NCBI GenBank assembly: GCA_017441525.1
Contig: JAFRXJ010000002.1
Location: 1-58,151 of the forward strand
Direction: 5' to 3'
Length of the DNA stretch: 58,151 nt
Source of the DNA: Acholeplasmatales bacterium
GTDB lineage: Bacteria > Bacillota_I > Bacilli_A > Acholeplasmatales > Anaeroplasmataceae
Shown: in pieces, positions 9,030 to 17,390 of the stretch
How positions within the stretch are numbered: position 1 is the first letter of the stretch
How the letters are laid out: each line of letters begins with the position of its first letter
Translations under genes and position numbers: made by a program
The notes under the pieces: generated by a model
The model's input: the letters and a program-made list of their open reading frames with translations, nothing else
Databases searched by the model: none
What the model was told of the DNA's origin: nothing

Positions 9030-9080
9030 ACTTGTTTACAAGTTTAGGAATTTCAAACTTAAAGATTAGACATTTCAAAC
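9030..9080 (+). promoter_or_regulatory. Candidate operators between promoter and XRE-cupin gene
   Basis: Three overlapping signals are visible. The first is ACTTGT-TT-ACAAGT at 9030-9043. The second is the inverted repeat AAGTTT-N9-AAACTT at 9040-9060. The third is a direct repeat ATTTCAAAC at 9050-9058 and 9072-9080, 22 bases apart. Such sites just upstream of a helix-turn-helix gene suggest autoregulation; which one is bound is unknown. Confidence 0.45.
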
Positions 9081-9099
9081 AACGAAGGAGATGAATCAT

Positions 9100-9633
9100 A
9101 TGAATTTGGGAAATAAAATAAAAGAAAAGCGTAAGCTTTTAAATTTAACCCAGCAGGAGCTCGCAAATAGATGCGAACTAACCAAGGGATATATTTCACA
9201 GCTTGAAAGTGATTCAGTATCACCGTCTTTAGAAACATTGGAAATTATATTAGAGGTCTTAGGAACAAACCTAAGCGACTTCTTTAAAGATGATAAGAAT
9301 ACAAATATTATTTTTACAAGTGAAGAACAATATGATAAGGAATTTGATTCATATAAACAAACATGGTTAATCCCATCAGCTCAAGAACATATGATGGAAC
9401 CAATTTATGTCGAACTAGAAAAAGGAGCTGAAACATTCCATGATTATCCACATACTGGAGAAGAATTTGGATATGTTATGGAAGGTGAAATATTAGTTGT
9501 TTATGATGATAAGACTTTCATTTGTAAAGAAGGAGAGTCTTTTTATTTTGTTTCGAACAAGAATCATTATATAAAAAATAATAAAGATGGAATATCAAAG
9601 GTAATTTGGGTATCTTGCCCACCTAATTTTTAA
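9100..9633 (+). CDS. XRE-family regulator with C-terminal cupin domain
   Basis: A 177-residue regulator with an N-terminal helix-turn-helix (IKEKRKLLNLTQQELANRCE, residues about 6-60) and a C-terminal cupin sensor (about 100-175, with the HTGEEFGYVMEGE stretch). This architecture is that of PuuR-like repressors, many of which sense polyamines or related amines. I start at the ATG at 9100 because the Shine-Dalgarno GAAGGAG (9084-9090) lies right against the upstream ATG at 9091. It is the first gene of a three-gene operon with the two carboxy(nor)spermidine enzymes, so control of polyamine synthesis is the natural inference. Confidence 0.88.
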   Translation: MNLGNKIKEKRKLLNLTQQELANRCELTKGYISQLESDSVSPSLETLEIILEVLGTNLSDFFKDDKNTNIIFTSEEQYDKEFDSYKQTWLIPSAQEHMMEPIYVELEKGAETFHDYPHTGEEFGYVMEGEILVVYDDKTFICKEGESFYFVSNKNHYIKNNKDGISKVIWVSCPPNF

Positions 9634-9648
9634 TGGAGGTATATCAAA

Positions 9649-10908
9649 ATGAGTAGAGTAATAGTAATAGGATGTGGCGGTGTAGCTAGTGTTGCAATCC
9701 ACAAATGTTGTCAATTAGATGATGTTTTTACAGATTTATGTATCGCATCTAGAACAATTTCAAAATGTAATAAGCTAAAAGAAGAATTACAAGGTAAAAC
9801 TAAAACTAATATTACAACTGCGAAAATAGACGCAAATAGTTTTGATGATCTTTGTAAGCTTTTTAAAGAATATAAGCCAGATATCGTTATGAATTTAGGT
9901 ATGCCTTATCAAAATTTAGTTATTATGGATGCGTGCCTAGAATGTAATTGTCATTATTTAGATACTGCCGCATATGAACCAGAAAATGTTGATGATCCAG
10001 TATGGAGAAAACAATATGAAAAGAGAGTAAAGGAAAAAGGATTTACTGCATATTTTGATTATAGTTATCAATGGGATTACCATGAAAAATTTGAAAAGAA
10101 GGGTTTAATTGCCCTACTTGGATGTGGCTTTGACCCAGGTGTAACTCAAGCTTATGTTGCGTATGCTAAAAAACATGAATTTGATAGAATAGATGAAATT
10201 GATATTTTAGATTGTAACGGCGGAGACCATGGTTATCCATTTGCGACTAATTTCAACCCGGAAATTAATTTAAGAGAGGTTTCATCTGAGGGTGCATATT
10301 ATGAAAATGGTAAATGGTATTCAATTCCAGCTTTAAGTGTCAAAGATACTTATGATTTTGATGGTGTTGGTAAGAAAGATATATATTTACTTCACCACGA
10401 AGAAACTGAGTCAATCGTTAAGAATTTCCCTGAAATAAAAAGAATTAGATTCTATATGACTTTTGGCGAAAGCTATATTAGACATATGAAATGCTTAGAA
10501 AATGTTGGTATGTTATCAACTACACCAATTGAATATGAAGGAATAATGATTACTCCTATTCAATTTTTAAAGGCGATTTTACCAGATCCTGCATCTTTAG
10601 GACCAAGAACAGTTGGTAAAACAAATATTGGTTGTATCTTTAAGGGTGTAAAGGATGGAAAAGAAAAGACATATTATATTTATAATGTTTGTGACCATCA
10701 AGAATCATATAAAGAAGTTAAGAGTCAGGCAATCAGTTACACAACAGGAGTTCCTGCAATGTGTGGTGCCCTAATGATTTTAAAAGGATTATGGACAAAG
10801 ACTGGTGCTAGAACTGTAGAAGAATATAACCCAGATCCATTTATTGAAGCTTTAGATAAATATGGATTACCAAAGAGAGAAACTTATAATCCAGTATTGG
10901 TAAAATAA
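9649..10908 (+). CDS. Carboxy(nor)spermidine dehydrogenase (saccharopine dehydrogenase family)
   Basis: NAD(P)H-dependent enzyme that joins aspartate semialdehyde to putrescine or diaminopropane, giving carboxyspermidine or carboxynorspermidine. The 419-residue protein has an N-terminal Rossmann GCGGVAS motif at residues 8-14, the LGMPYQN segment and GCGFDPGVTQAY in the catalytic region, all typical of the Lys9-like polyamine branch. It follows the regulator by 15 bases with a GGAGG site, and the decarboxylase starts two bases after its stop. The adjacent decarboxylase rules out a lysine-pathway saccharopine dehydrogenase. The preferred diamine cannot be read from the sequence. Confidence 0.92.
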   Translation: MSRVIVIGCGGVASVAIHKCCQLDDVFTDLCIASRTISKCNKLKEELQGKTKTNITTAKIDANSFDDLCKLFKEYKPDIVMNLGMPYQNLVIMDACLECNCHYLDTAAYEPENVDDPVWRKQYEKRVKEKGFTAYFDYSYQWDYHEKFEKKGLIALLGCGFDPGVTQAYVAYAKKHEFDRIDEIDILDCNGGDHGYPFATNFNPEINLREVSSEGAYYENGKWYSIPALSVKDTYDFDGVGKKDIYLLHHEETESIVKNFPEIKRIRFYMTFGESYIRHMKCLENVGMLSTTPIEYEGIMITPIQFLKAILPDPASLGPRTVGKTNIGCIFKGVKDGKEKTYYIYNVCDHQESYKEVKSQAISYTTGVPAMCGALMILKGLWTKTGARTVEEYNPDPFIEALDKYGLPKRETYNPVLVK

Positions 10909-10909
10909 T

Positions 10910-12112
10910 ATGATAAATAAGGATTTAAGAGAACCATTCAAAAGATTTAAAGATATTAATCCATATGAATTATTTAAAGGATTAAAAACACCTTGTTATG
11001 TAATTGATGAATGGGGATTAAAATATAACGGTAAATTATTAAAAGATATCCAAGATAAAACAGGGGCGAAAATATTATTAGCACAAAAATGTTTTTCTAA
11101 TTATGATTTATATGACACTCTAAAACCATATCTTGCAGGAACTGAGGCTAGTGGTCTTTATGAAGCTAGATTAGGTCACGAAGAAATGAAAGATAAAGAG
11201 GTTCATGTATTTTGTGGTGCATATAGAGCTGATGAATTTGATGAATTATTAAAATATGCTGATCATATTGTTTTTAATTCAATTAATCAATTAAAAAAAT
11301 TTGGTCCTAAGGCCAAATTAAATGGTAAAAGTATAGGTATAAGAATAAATCCTGAAATATCTACCCAAAAGGGACCTGAGATTTATGATCCATGTTCAAA
11401 GGGATCTAGACTAGGTATTCCTGTATCTACATTAGATAGAGATTTAACAGGTGACCTATTAAATATGATTGATGGAATTCATTTCCATACATTATGTCAA
11501 CAAAATTCTGATGATTTAAAGATAACATTAGATGAAATAGATAAGAAATTCACTAAATATTTAAAAAATATTAAGTGGATTAATTTTGGTGGAGGACACC
11601 ATATAACAAGAGAAGATTATGATATTGATTTATTAATTGAATGTATTAATTTCGCTAAAAATAAGTGGAATGTAGATGTTTATTTAGAACCAGGCGAAGG
11701 CGTAGTATTAAATGCTGGATTCTTACTAACACATATTCTAGATACATTTAACAATAATAATCAAATATTTGTTATAACTGATACCTCAGCTGCATGCCAT
11801 ATGCCAGATGTAGTAGAGATGCCTTATCTACCACCCCTATACCTTGCAGATTTAGAAGGTAATAAAGTAGATGTTAGATTAGGTGGCCCTACATGTCTTA
11901 GTGGAGATATAATTGGCAATTATAAATTTATTACTGAGCCTAAAGAAAATGACTTATTAATATTTGGGGATATGGCATTATATACAACATGTAAAAATAA
12001 TACATTTAATGGTATGCCACTACCTGATATTTATATCCTTCATGAGGATAATACATTTGAAAAGCTAACTAATTTTGGTTATAAGGATTTTAAATATAGA
12101 TTAGGAAAATAA
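10910..12112 (+). CDS. nspC: Carboxy(nor)spermidine decarboxylase
   Basis: Fold III PLP-dependent decarboxylase that removes CO2 from carboxyspermidine or carboxynorspermidine, the last step of spermidine or norspermidine synthesis. In the 400-residue protein, Lys60 in LLAQKCFS should carry PLP. GGGHH near residue 228 and EPGEG near 262 bind phosphate, and GGPTCLSGD supplies the active-site Cys of the other subunit. TSAACHMPDV is another family signature. It is tightly coupled to the dehydrogenase (two-base gap). Confidence 0.94.
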   Translation: MINKDLREPFKRFKDINPYELFKGLKTPCYVIDEWGLKYNGKLLKDIQDKTGAKILLAQKCFSNYDLYDTLKPYLAGTEASGLYEARLGHEEMKDKEVHVFCGAYRADEFDELLKYADHIVFNSINQLKKFGPKAKLNGKSIGIRINPEISTQKGPEIYDPCSKGSRLGIPVSTLDRDLTGDLLNMIDGIHFHTLCQQNSDDLKITLDEIDKKFTKYLKNIKWINFGGGHHITREDYDIDLLIECINFAKNKWNVDVYLEPGEGVVLNAGFLLTHILDTFNNNNQIFVITDTSAACHMPDVVEMPYLPPLYLADLEGNKVDVRLGGPTCLSGDIIGNYKFITEPKENDLLIFGDMALYTTCKNNTFNGMPLPDIYILHEDNTFEKLTNFGYKDFKYRLGK

Positions 12113-12144
12113 TAAAAATACATACAAATAACATAATTCTAGTG

Positions 12145-12150
12145 TATAAT
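12145..12150 (+). promoter_or_regulatory. Candidate -10 box upstream of the 12180 gene
   Basis: A perfect TATAAT lies 30 bases before the start codon. No good -35 is seen at 17 bases, so only the -10 is reported. Confidence 0.4.
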
Positions 12151-12179
12151 AGTAATCAGTTTGGAAAGGAAGATAATAT

Positions 12180-12743
12180 ATGGGAATAAAAGAATTCTTT
12201 TCTGCCGTATGGAAACTAATGTTTCCTAAGAAAGAAAAAAGAGAAGAAAAGCCTGGAGTAATAGGGCATTATGATTCTAAGCCATATCATAATTTCCGTT
12301 ACGCATTAATATACGCAAACGAAACATTAGTATTTAGTGATGGAAAAATAGAAATCTTTTCAAGAATTTATAAAGATACTACATTCGTAAATATCTTAGT
12401 AAATGAAGAAGAAGGATTTAATATATCTGATTATACCTTTGATAAGGTTTGGCCTTTATTAGAAGGTAAAACATACTTAAAAAAGGATACTGAGGTTCCA
12501 TTTGTTAAAACTAAAAATAATATCGTATTAGTATTATTCCAACATTATAATGATTATACAATTAAACAAGCTAATAGCTTTTATAATTCAACAAAGACAA
12601 ATTTTGAACATGCAATAATATTTAATCCAGTATATGTTCAAATGGATTTTTATAAGCCTGTTCCTAAATTTTATAAGCTATATGATCATTTCTGTGAAGA
12701 TATCTATTTTGATTTAGCATTTATTGATGATACGAGGGATTAA
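12180..12743 (+). CDS. Hypothetical protein, 187 residues
   Basis: I do not recognise this protein. It begins with a short amphipathic, basic N-terminus (FFSAVWKLMFPKKEKREEK) that could lie on a membrane. A soluble, aromatic-rich alpha/beta-looking body follows, with no signal peptide or transmembrane helix. There is no catalytic motif. A good GGAAAGGAAG site precedes the ATG. The downstream membrane protein starts two bases after the stop, so the two probably act together. Confidence 0.6.
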   Translation: MGIKEFFSAVWKLMFPKKEKREEKPGVIGHYDSKPYHNFRYALIYANETLVFSDGKIEIFSRIYKDTTFVNILVNEEEGFNISDYTFDKVWPLLEGKTYLKKDTEVPFVKTKNNIVLVLFQHYNDYTIKQANSFYNSTKTNFEHAIIFNPVYVQMDFYKPVPKFYKLYDHFCEDIYFDLAFIDDTRD

Positions 12744-12744
12744 T

Positions 12745-13395
12745 ATGAAAAATATTAAGGCAAGATATATTTGGATTGCGGCAGGGGTATTACTTTTAAT
12801 CGCTATAGGATTAATAATCGCGGTTCAATATACAAAAGATGTTTTAAATACTATTTGTTTAGTATCATTAATTATTTGTTTTATATTAATAACAATTTTA
12901 ATTCAATTTGCTTCATTCAAAAGCTTTAGTGCTAAAAGAAATATTAAATATGAAGAAAAAGAATATAAATTGACTACTATTGATATTGAAGATGATTTAA
13001 AGAAAAAAGGCTATAAGATGTCTAACAGATCTTTTGGTAGATCATATTTATTAATAAAAGACAAAAAAGCTTATAAGGTATCATTTATTGATTCTTCTGA
13101 AGCATATTTTAATAATAATTTAGATGATGAATATGAACCTAATAAGGAATTAGATAAATGTAAGTTATTTACAGGTATTGAAATATTTAATCAAATTGAT
13201 GAAGCAAATTTCAATAAATTAAAAGAATTTACTATTCAAACTAAAAATGTTTATTATACAGCTGTAGTTAAGATGGAAAATGGCAATTATAAGTGTTTAA
13301 ATTACGAAGCACCAAATGAAAACCATAAGGAATCTTACGAAAAATTATTTAAAGATATATGTTTAGAACAAATTAATAACGGTTTAGAGAGCTAA
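12745..13395 (+). CDS. Hypothetical membrane protein with cytosolic C-terminal domain
   Basis: A 216-residue protein of unknown function. Two transmembrane helices lie at about residues 7-27 (IWIAAGVLLLIAIGLIIAV) and 33-55, followed by about 160 soluble residues rich in Lys, Asp and Asn. The start at 12745 is preferred over 12724 because CGAGGG sits at the right distance and the upstream ATG lies inside the previous gene. It is coupled to the 12180 gene and followed by a terminator, so the pair forms a unit. Confidence 0.6.
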   Translation: MKNIKARYIWIAAGVLLLIAIGLIIAVQYTKDVLNTICLVSLIICFILITILIQFASFKSFSAKRNIKYEEKEYKLTTIDIEDDLKKKGYKMSNRSFGRSYLLIKDKKAYKVSFIDSSEAYFNNNLDDEYEPNKELDKCKLFTGIEIFNQIDEANFNKLKEFTIQTKNVYYTAVVKMENGNYKCLNYEAPNENHKESYEKLFKDICLEQINNGLES

Positions 13396-13417
13396 TAATT
13401 TTTGCTCTCTTTTTTAT
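13386..13417 (+). terminator. Terminator after the 12180-13395 pair
   Basis: AGAGAGC (13386-13392) and GCTCTCT (13404-13410) form a stem followed by a run of Ts. The stem overlaps the stop codon of the membrane protein gene. Confidence 0.85.
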
Positions 13418-13430
13418 AATATGTTATAAT
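13402..13430 (+). promoter_or_regulatory. Candidate promoter of the 13482 lipoprotein gene
   Basis: TTGCTC (13402-13407), 17-base spacer, TATAAT (13425-13430). The -35 lies in the 3' arm of the preceding terminator, so terminator and promoter share bases. Confidence 0.45.
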
Positions 13431-13481
13431 AAACTAAATAATGACATTTTTAATTAAAATTTAATTAGGGAGGTTTCAAGA

Positions 13482-15155
13482 ATGAAGAAAATAAATTTTA
13501 TATCATTATTTTTTCTATCAGCTATCTTATTATTGTTGGGAAGCTGTACAAATAGTCCAAAAGCTTTTAATAAATCAATTGATTATAAGAATCAATCAAT
13601 AATAGATTTAGCAAATAAAATGGAAGAACTTGGAATGGTTGAAAATCCACTTGGAGAAGATAGCAATAATAGTGGTAAACAAAAAATAAAATATAAGAAT
13701 CAATCAAATGATGGAATTGATATAACAAATCAACCAAAAATGAATATGAATCCTGAAAGAGATTATGATTTTGGCGAATATTTTAAAGAACTTAGGAGAA
13801 CGTATAATACAGCTGTTGAAATAAAACAAAGAGTATTAAATAGTACATCATACGTTAATAAGTGGGATTTCTTTGAGTATGTTGATTCGGAATTTTCAAG
13901 ACGTTATGGATATAGAATTAGTTATAATGAAATAGATAATCATGTTATTTTGGAAGAATATGCTAGTTCTTATTCGGTTAGCGATTTAGAAAATAATGGC
14001 GGTTCTTGTTTCAAGGTATATGTAGATGAAAAATCAGATAAAATTCATTATACATATGAATATATTGCATGGAATAGTAAGTCAGATAATCCTGATAAAA
14101 TTGAAAATCATCAATATATTGATTATAAAGAAGATGATTATTGTATTGTATATGATAGGGGAACTAATATATTTTCAGGAGTAAAAAACGAGAATTTTAG
14201 ATATATAGATTTAAAAGGAGAATACCCTATATATTATAACTGTAGCATTACGTATAACTCCTATGAAATATTTTGGTTCGATGATAATGGTTTTAATTAT
14301 TGGACAAATAAGGGTAGTTCTTTTTCTAATTATTATATGGCTGTATTTGATTTTGCAGGTACTGAATATGATTCTGTTGATATATGTTTATATGCGTTGG
14401 ATGGAATAAAAAAGATAACATTGTATGATTATGTTAATTATTCTGATGACTTTAGGTTTGACTACAAAATAGAGTTTGATAACGGAATGGAAGAACATAT
14501 AATTTGTGATGAATTTTCTTGGAGTTCAGAAGGATTTCAATTTATAAAAAAAGATAATAATAATTACCCATATATTCATTTTAATACAACAGACACAGAT
14601 GAAATAAACGCGTTCTTAAGTACTTATGGTTTATCTATAAAAGATAATGTTTATAATTATTTAGGAATTAATTTGGATTTTGTTCCATATTTTTCAGATT
14701 TAAGTATTAATGAATTGTGCGAATGGTTATATAATATGGCAAATGGCATAACTAATGAAATAAAAGTTGATGATTATACGAGTTTATCAAAAGATTATGA
14801 TAATGTTGATGAAATATTTACATTATTGAATTATGAGGCTGAAGTCACGATAGATGGAACAATAAAGATAGAAGACAATAAGTTAAATATAAAAGGATTT
14901 AATCTTAAAGTAGATAAACTGATTTATAAAGTGAAGCTTGTTGAAGAAGAGGTTAATCCTTATGGTGTTGATATTGAAATTAATGGAAAAATAGTAACAG
15001 GCTATAATATGGAAAATGGTGCTATTCATGATGAACATACACCTTATATTACAGATTTAAGTGAATTTAATTTAGACTATAATGATTTAAAAATAGTTTT
15101 AATAATTAATAATGGAGTTAGAATCGAAGTTCCTTCAGATTATATTAAAAAATAA
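13482..15155 (+). CDS. Lipoprotein of unknown function, 557 residues
   Basis: The N-terminus is a lipoprotein signal peptide with lipobox LGSC (Cys near residue 22), so the mature protein should be lipid-anchored on the outer face of the membrane. A disordered Asn/Lys/Gln-rich region to about residue 85 follows. The rest is Tyr/Asp-rich and beta-strand-like, with no motif that I recognise. It may be a surface binding protein. TTG Leu codons are more frequent than in neighbours, as in the DUF4143 and 35112 genes, which hints at different ancestry. A strong GGGAGG site precedes the ATG. Confidence 0.65.
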   Translation: MKKINFISLFFLSAILLLLGSCTNSPKAFNKSIDYKNQSIIDLANKMEELGMVENPLGEDSNNSGKQKIKYKNQSNDGIDITNQPKMNMNPERDYDFGEYFKELRRTYNTAVEIKQRVLNSTSYVNKWDFFEYVDSEFSRRYGYRISYNEIDNHVILEEYASSYSVSDLENNGGSCFKVYVDEKSDKIHYTYEYIAWNSKSDNPDKIENHQYIDYKEDDYCIVYDRGTNIFSGVKNENFRYIDLKGEYPIYYNCSITYNSYEIFWFDDNGFNYWTNKGSSFSNYYMAVFDFAGTEYDSVDICLYALDGIKKITLYDYVNYSDDFRFDYKIEFDNGMEEHIICDEFSWSSEGFQFIKKDNNNYPYIHFNTTDTDEINAFLSTYGLSIKDNVYNYLGINLDFVPYFSDLSINELCEWLYNMANGITNEIKVDDYTSLSKDYDNVDEIFTLLNYEAEVTIDGTIKIEDNKLNIKGFNLKVDKLIYKVKLVEEEVNPYGVDIEINGKIVTGYNMENGAIHDEHTPYITDLSEFNLDYNDLKIVLIINNGVRIEVPSDYIKK

Positions 15156-15164
15156 AGCATAAAG

Positions 15165-15190
15165 ACCTATAGATTTTCTATAGGTTTTTA
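15165..15190 (+). terminator. Terminator after the 13482 lipoprotein gene
   Basis: ACCTATAGA (15165-15173) and TCTATAGGT (15177-15185) make a nine-pair perfect stem on a TTT loop, followed by Ts. Confidence 0.85.
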
Positions 15191-15239
15191 ATTTTATATT
15201 ATTTAAAAAAATTTTGTGTTAAATTTTCCTAAAAATTTC

Positions 15240-15267
15240 TTGAAATAAAAAAATTAAGTATTATAAT
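15240..15267 (+). promoter_or_regulatory. Promoter of the LRAT/ROK/zinc-ribbon operon
   Basis: TTGAAA (15240-15245), 16-base spacer, TATAAT (15262-15267). The ribosome binding site GAGAGG follows shortly before the ATG at 15286. Confidence 0.7.
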
Positions 15268-15285
15268 ATTTGAGAGGTAAATATT

Positions 15286-15690
15286 ATGTGGGAAAATATC
15301 TATCCAAAATATGGAGAACAAATAAGAGTAAATAGAGGATATTATTATCATCATGGTATCTATGAAGATGATAATCATGTATATCATTTTGCTGCACCAG
15401 AGGGAAGTGAAATATCTCCTGAGAATGCATTAATTATATGTACTACATTATATGAATTTTTACATGGTGGAACACCAGAGGTAAGAGTATATAATGATAT
15501 GGAATTACAAAAGAAAAGATCAGCAAAAGAAATAGTAGAATATGCTAAATCTAAGGTTGGTACTGGTCTTGGTACATATAATCTTATCACTAATAATTGT
15601 GAACACTTTTCTAATATGTGTGCATTTGGTAAGGCTTCATCTAACCAGGTAGAGGATGTAATAAGAATGCTATTTGGAGGAAACATATGA
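15286..15690 (+). CDS. LRAT-like (NlpC/P60-fold) thiol acyltransferase or hydrolase
   Basis: A 134-residue protein with the circularly permuted NlpC/P60 fold of the LRAT/HRASLS family. His23 in YHHGIY, His34 in VYHF and Cys105 in NNCEHF match the family His-His-Cys set in order and spacing. Known members transfer or hydrolyse acyl groups on lipids; bacterial ones are mostly uncharacterised. There is no signal peptide or membrane helix. Its TGA stop overlaps the ATG of the ROK kinase by the ATGA pattern, so the two are coupled. The substrate is unknown. Confidence 0.8.
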   Translation: MWENIYPKYGEQIRVNRGYYYHHGIYEDDNHVYHFAAPEGSEISPENALIICTTLYEFLHGGTPEVRVYNDMELQKKRSAKEIVEYAKSKVGTGLGTYNLITNNCEHFSNMCAFGKASSNQVEDVIRMLFGGNI

Positions 15691-16574
15691 GAGTAGGAAT
15701 AGATGTAGGTGGAACAACTGTAAAAATTGGTTTTGTAGATGATTACAAAATCATTTATAGATTAGTTGTTGAAACTAAGAAGGATACATTATTTGATGAT
15801 GTATTTAAAGCTGTTAAATGCTTTATAGAAGAAAAGAATATAAAAATATCTGAAATCGGATTTGGTCTTCCAGGACATGTGTCAGGAACTTATATTGATA
15901 AGTTACCTAATATTGGTATTTATGATTTAGATATTAAGCCAATTGCCAATAAATATTTCCCTAATATTAATATTTATACTACTAATGATGCCAATGCGGC
16001 CGCATTAGGAGAATTATTAAATGATAAAGATAATGTTAAATCAGCATATATGATTACACTAGGTACTGGTGTAGGTGGTGGTCTTGTCATAGATTCTAAG
16101 GTTGTTAATGGTTATCATTCAAACTGCGGAGAGATAGGCCATATTTATATTGATTTTAACCATAATTATCAATGCACTTGTGGATTAAAGGGATGCCTTG
16201 AAACTGTAGCGTCTGCCACAGGTATTGTAAGACTTGCAAATGATTATTATGATCAATTTAAGACATCAATTGATAGAAATAATATGAGCGCCAAGACTAT
16301 CTTAGATGCTGCAAAGAAAAATGATGAATTAGGATTATTCATCTTAAATTATGTATCTGAAAGTCTTGGAAGAGCTATTGCCACAATAGAGCTTTCTGTA
16401 GATGTTGAAAGAATCTATATTGGTGGTGGAGTATCTGATGCCGGAGATATTTTAATTAATAAGATTAAAGAATATTATAAAAATTATTCACATTATGCCA
16501 TTAAGGATTTAGAAATAACAAAGGCAAAACTTGGAAATGATGCAGGAATGTTAGGAGCTGCATATTTGTATTAA
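15687..16574 (+). CDS. ROK family sugar kinase (glucokinase-like)
   Basis: A 295-residue ROK protein without an N-terminal helix-turn-helix, hence a kinase rather than a repressor. DVGGTT at residues 5-10 is the ATP phosphate motif. A TTNDANAAALGE stretch holds the catalytic Asp, GTGVGGG follows, and CTCGLKGCLE is the ROK zinc site. Glucokinase is the default assignment, but ROK kinases also act on N-acetylmannosamine, N-acetylglucosamine, fructose or allose. It overlaps the LRAT-like gene by four bases and is followed two bases later by the zinc-ribbon gene. Confidence 0.9.
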   Translation: MRVGIDVGGTTVKIGFVDDYKIIYRLVVETKKDTLFDDVFKAVKCFIEEKNIKISEIGFGLPGHVSGTYIDKLPNIGIYDLDIKPIANKYFPNINIYTTNDANAAALGELLNDKDNVKSAYMITLGTGVGGGLVIDSKVVNGYHSNCGEIGHIYIDFNHNYQCTCGLKGCLETVASATGIVRLANDYYDQFKTSIDRNNMSAKTILDAAKKNDELGLFILNYVSESLGRAIATIELSVDVERIYIGGGVSDAGDILINKIKEYYKNYSHYAIKDLEITKAKLGNDAGMLGAAYLY

Positions 16575-16575
16575 T

Positions 16576-17280
16576 ATGAAAGAAAATTTGTTTAACGCAA
16601 CTAAAATATATAAACCAGAGATATTGGTATGCCCTATTTGTAATAAGCCATTAAAGTATTGTTATACAATTTCAAATAAGGTAGTTCAATTTTCATCTGG
16701 AAAAACAATTAGAATAAAAAATTTAGGATATAAGTGTCCAACATGTAATGATACAGTATTCTTCTCACAAACAGCTAATAAATTAGCATTTAAGGGCTAT
16801 ACATATTCAGCTAAGACTGTTTGTATAATTGATTATGAAAAATCAGTTAATCATAAAGGAAGAGAAGCAATCTGTGATTTCTTAGCTAATAAGAATATTG
16901 AAATATCTGATAGAAATATAGATATAATCCATAAGAGATTTACAGAAATATTAAATCAAGATTTTGATTCTATAATTAAAGATGCTTATAACAATATGTT
17001 AGCTAAATATAATGAAATAAGAATATCATTAGATTTAATAACTGTTAATGAAATTGCATATATAATTTTATATGATTTCTTTAAAGGAGATATCATTGGT
17101 CTTTGGAAATTTAATGGAGTAGAAGATCCTAATTTAAAGGATAATTTAGCTAAATATATTAATGATGAATATAATATCACAACAATATTTACAGTAAGAG
17201 GTTATGTATCTAAGCTAGTACCTATTGTTAAATCTATTATGCCAAAGACTGCAAAAGTATATTCATTCTTAAAGTTCTAA
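16576..17280 (+). CDS. Zinc-ribbon protein of unknown function, transposase-like layout
   Basis: A 234-residue protein with CPIC near residue 19 and CPTC near 54, a four-Cys zinc ribbon. A helical stretch reminiscent of a helix-turn-helix follows. The region after residue 140 has RNase H-like strand patterns (EIRISLDLITVNEIAYIILY, then IIGLWKF and TIFTVRGYVSKLVPIV). This order resembles the front of some DDE transposases, but no clear catalytic triad is visible and the protein stops where transposases continue. A domesticated or degenerate relative is possible, not proven. It sits two bases after the ROK kinase and looks co-transcribed. Confidence 0.6.
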   Translation: MKENLFNATKIYKPEILVCPICNKPLKYCYTISNKVVQFSSGKTIRIKNLGYKCPTCNDTVFFSQTANKLAFKGYTYSAKTVCIIDYEKSVNHKGREAICDFLANKNIEISDRNIDIIHKRFTEILNQDFDSIIKDAYNNMLAKYNEIRISLDLITVNEIAYIILYDFFKGDIIGLWKFNGVEDPNLKDNLAKYINDEYNITTIFTVRGYVSKLVPIVKSIMPKTAKVYSFLKF

Positions 17281-17328
17281 AAATTGTCGAATTTTTAACA
17301 AAAAACCTTTAATTTTGCCGAACATAAT

Positions 17329-17357
17329 TTGACACCCCCTCTAAATTGTGCTAAAAT
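17329..17357 (+). promoter_or_regulatory. Promoter of the Lrp/AsnC regulator
   Basis: TTGACA (17329-17334), 17-base spacer, TAAAAT (17352-17357). A near-consensus sigma-A promoter. Confidence 0.75.
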
Positions 17358-17390
17358 TATTATGTATTTCAATTGAAAGAGGGAAAGTTT

